DNA of 5,081 bases from Nitrospirota bacterium (GTDB lineage: Bacteria; Nitrospirota; Nitrospiria; Nitrospirales; NS-4), in the NCBI GenBank assembly GCA_005877565.1, contig VBOK01000196.1, positions 1 through 5,081 of the forward strand, read 5' to 3'. The notes under the pieces were generated by a model. That model did no database searches and was not told where the DNA came from. It worked only from the letters and a program-made list of their open reading frames with translations. Positions 4,197 through 5,081 of this stretch are shown here, piece after piece; the first letter of the stretch is position 1; every line of letters begins with the position of its first letter. Position numbers and translations under genes: made by a program.

Positions 4197-4970
4197 GTGA
4201 AACGGGACATGGTGAAGTACACTCCAGTGAACCGCAATCTGAGCCGACGGGAGATGCTCGGCCTTGTGGGGACAACAGCCGCCGCTGTGCTGGTGGGGTG
4301 CGAACGCGGGCAGTCCGGCTCATCATGGTGGACGAGCCTATGGTCTCGGAAACCGACCGTGACGGCGATGCCTCCCTGCATCGTGAGGCCGGAACAGACG
4401 GAAGGCCCGTATTTCGTGGACGACAGACTCAACCGGTCAGACATCCGATCGGACCCCTCAGACGGCTCGGTGAAAGAAGGTGTTCCACTCCAGCTCGCGC
4501 TTCGTGTCCATCAGATCAGCGGCAACGACTGCACGCCGCTCGCGGGCGTCATGGTGGATGTCTGGCACTGCGACGCGCTCGGCGTCTATTCGGACGTTCG
4601 GGATCGGTCCTTTGACACACGAGGGAAGAAATTCTTGCGCGGCTATCAGGTCACGGACACTCAGGGGACGGCCAGGTTTCTCACGATCTATCCCGGTTGG
4701 TACCCGGGCAGAGCCGTCCACATCCACTTCAAGATCCGTACGCATCCTGAGTCACGACGGGGGTATGAGTTTACGTCGCAGCTGTACTTCGATGAAGCCC
4801 TCACGGATCAGATCCACGCGCAAGCTCCATACACGGCCAAGGGGCACCGTACGTTGAGGAATATACAAGACGGTATTTTCCGAGACGGCGGCGAGCAACT
4901 GATCCTTCAGCTCACGCGGCAGCCGCCAGGCTACGTGGGAACGTTCGATATCGGGCTTCAGACGACTTAA
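4197..4970 (+). CDS. Tat-exported lipoprotein of the intradiol dioxygenase family (protocatechuate 3,4-dioxygenase-like)
   Basis: Encodes 257 residues from GTG 4197. The N-terminus has a twin-arginine signal, LSRREMLGLVG (15-25), then a hydrophobic stretch and a lipobox LVGC with Cys35 as lipid site; Glu36 at the next position would favour the outer membrane by the E. coli sorting rule. The catalytic domain, about 60-255, follows the protocatechuate 3,4-dioxygenase/catechol 1,2-dioxygenase pattern: TEGPYFVDD (68-76), VMVDVWHCDALGVYSD (118-133), FLRGYQVTD (146-154) and YPGWYPGRAVHIHFKI (165-180). The four non-haem Fe(III) ligands are all visible as Tyr131, Tyr169, His175 and His177, with the conserved Arg172 beside them. 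The family opens catechol-type rings between the two hydroxyls. There is no aromatic-degradation gene nearby, and secreted lipid-anchored members probably act outside the cytoplasm; the substrate is unknown. It appears to be monocistronic. The next gene starts 72 bases on. Confidence 0.9.
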   Translation: MKRDMVKYTPVNRNLSRREMLGLVGTTAAAVLVGCERGQSGSSWWTSLWSRKPTVTAMPPCIVRPEQTEGPYFVDDRLNRSDIRSDPSDGSVKEGVPLQLALRVHQISGNDCTPLAGVMVDVWHCDALGVYSDVRDRSFDTRGKKFLRGYQVTDTQGTARFLTIYPGWYPGRAVHIHFKIRTHPESRRGYEFTSQLYFDEALTDQIHAQAPYTAKGHRTLRNIQDGIFRDGGEQLILQLTRQPPGYVGTFDIGLQTT

Positions 4971-4974
4971 GGAC

Positions 4975-4999
4975 AAGAAACGGGGACAGGCTAGTTTTT
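4975..4999 (+). repeat. REP-like short intergenic repeat, copy 3
   Basis: AAGAAAC followed by GGGGACAGGCTAGTTTTT. It shares the 11-base core GGGACAGGCTA with copy 1 exactly, and both are followed within a few bases by a T-run. It begins 4 bases after the stop of the dioxygenase gene and lies about 44 bases before the next start codon. No hairpin with a T-tail is formed, so it is not an obvious terminator. Confidence 0.5.
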
Positions 5000-5031
5000 C
5001 TGAGGTTAAGGGGGGCGCGCGTCTAAATAAC

Positions 5032-5036
5032 GGAGG
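5032..5036 (+). promoter_or_regulatory. Shine-Dalgarno of the gene at the right window edge
   Basis: GGAGG lies 6 bases before ATG 5043 and 9 bases before ATG 5046; either codon could be the start. Confidence 0.6.
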
Positions 5037-5042
5037 ACTTCC

Positions 5043-5081
5043 ATGATGAGATCAATCATTCGCATGGCTTTTGTCGTCGTC
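5043..5081 (+). CDS. Start of an exported or membrane protein, cut by the right window edge
   Basis: Thirteen codons from ATG 5043 read MMRSIIRMAFVVV and run off the window. Two arginines followed by a hydrophobic run look like the beginning of a signal peptide or membrane anchor. A good Shine-Dalgarno precedes it. The family cannot be told. The frame could start one codon later, at 5046. It follows the dioxygenase gene in the same direction after 72 bases that contain a REP-like copy, so co-transcription is possible but unproven. Confidence 0.6.
   Translation, partial: MMRSIIRMAFVVV

Noticed and set aside
4118..4615. 165-codon open frame overlapping the dioxygenase in another plus-strand frame
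   Set aside because: The protein is Arg-rich and low in structure, with no domain, and it overlaps a gene with clear catalytic motifs; it is a by-product of GC-rich codons.

Overview
The window comes from a Gram-negative (diderm) bacterium. Four or five of its genes encode exported or envelope proteins, and one is an outer-membrane beta-barrel. The gene set (a DUF2914 protein, a PAS-like plus LuxR-HTH regulator, a Yip1-type membrane protein, short GGGACAGGCTA-type intergenic repeats) and the moderately GC-rich, densely packed sequence recall Nitrospira and other Nitrospirota. That placement is an inference from gene style; no marker gene in the window fixes it.

Layout, left to right. Positions 1-69 may be the last codons of a gene cut by the window edge. 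A REP-like repeat and a possible promoter follow, then a small secreted DUF2914 protein (181-606, +). Head-on to it, 7 bases away, is a five-helix Yip1-family inner-membrane protein (614-1219, -) with a good sigma70-like promoter almost at its start codon. Diverging from that promoter is a 427-residue outer-membrane barrel resembling an Omp85/BamA barrel without POTRA domains (1343-2626, +). Its start region has a tetranucleotide tandem repeat that puts the best ribosome-binding site and ATG out of frame with the gene. Convergent with it is a minus-strand pair: a membrane-anchored lytic transglycosylase (3293-3829) whose TAA stop directly abuts the ATG of a PAS-LuxR regulator (2666-3292).

Upstream of the transglycosylase is an AT-richer stretch of about 370 bases without a large gene. 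It holds a 25-codon minus-strand ORF with a perfect Shine-Dalgarno, a second strong Shine-Dalgarno with no start codon after it, interlocking inverted repeats, a second REP-like copy and a promoter-like element. The promoter would serve a Tat-exported lipoprotein of the intradiol dioxygenase family (4197-4970, +) with all four iron ligands. A third REP-like copy follows its stop codon, and the window ends 13 codons into another gene that starts like an exported protein.

Function as a whole: the theme is the cell envelope (barrel, murein-cleaving enzyme, secreted small domain, surface-anchored dioxygenase, polytopic membrane protein). Apart from the transglycosylase/LuxR pair there is no clear operon. 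The most notable signals are the out-of-frame repeat at the barrel gene's start, the same-orientation REP-like motifs before three plus-strand genes, and the leader-like region ahead of the transglycosylase/LuxR unit.
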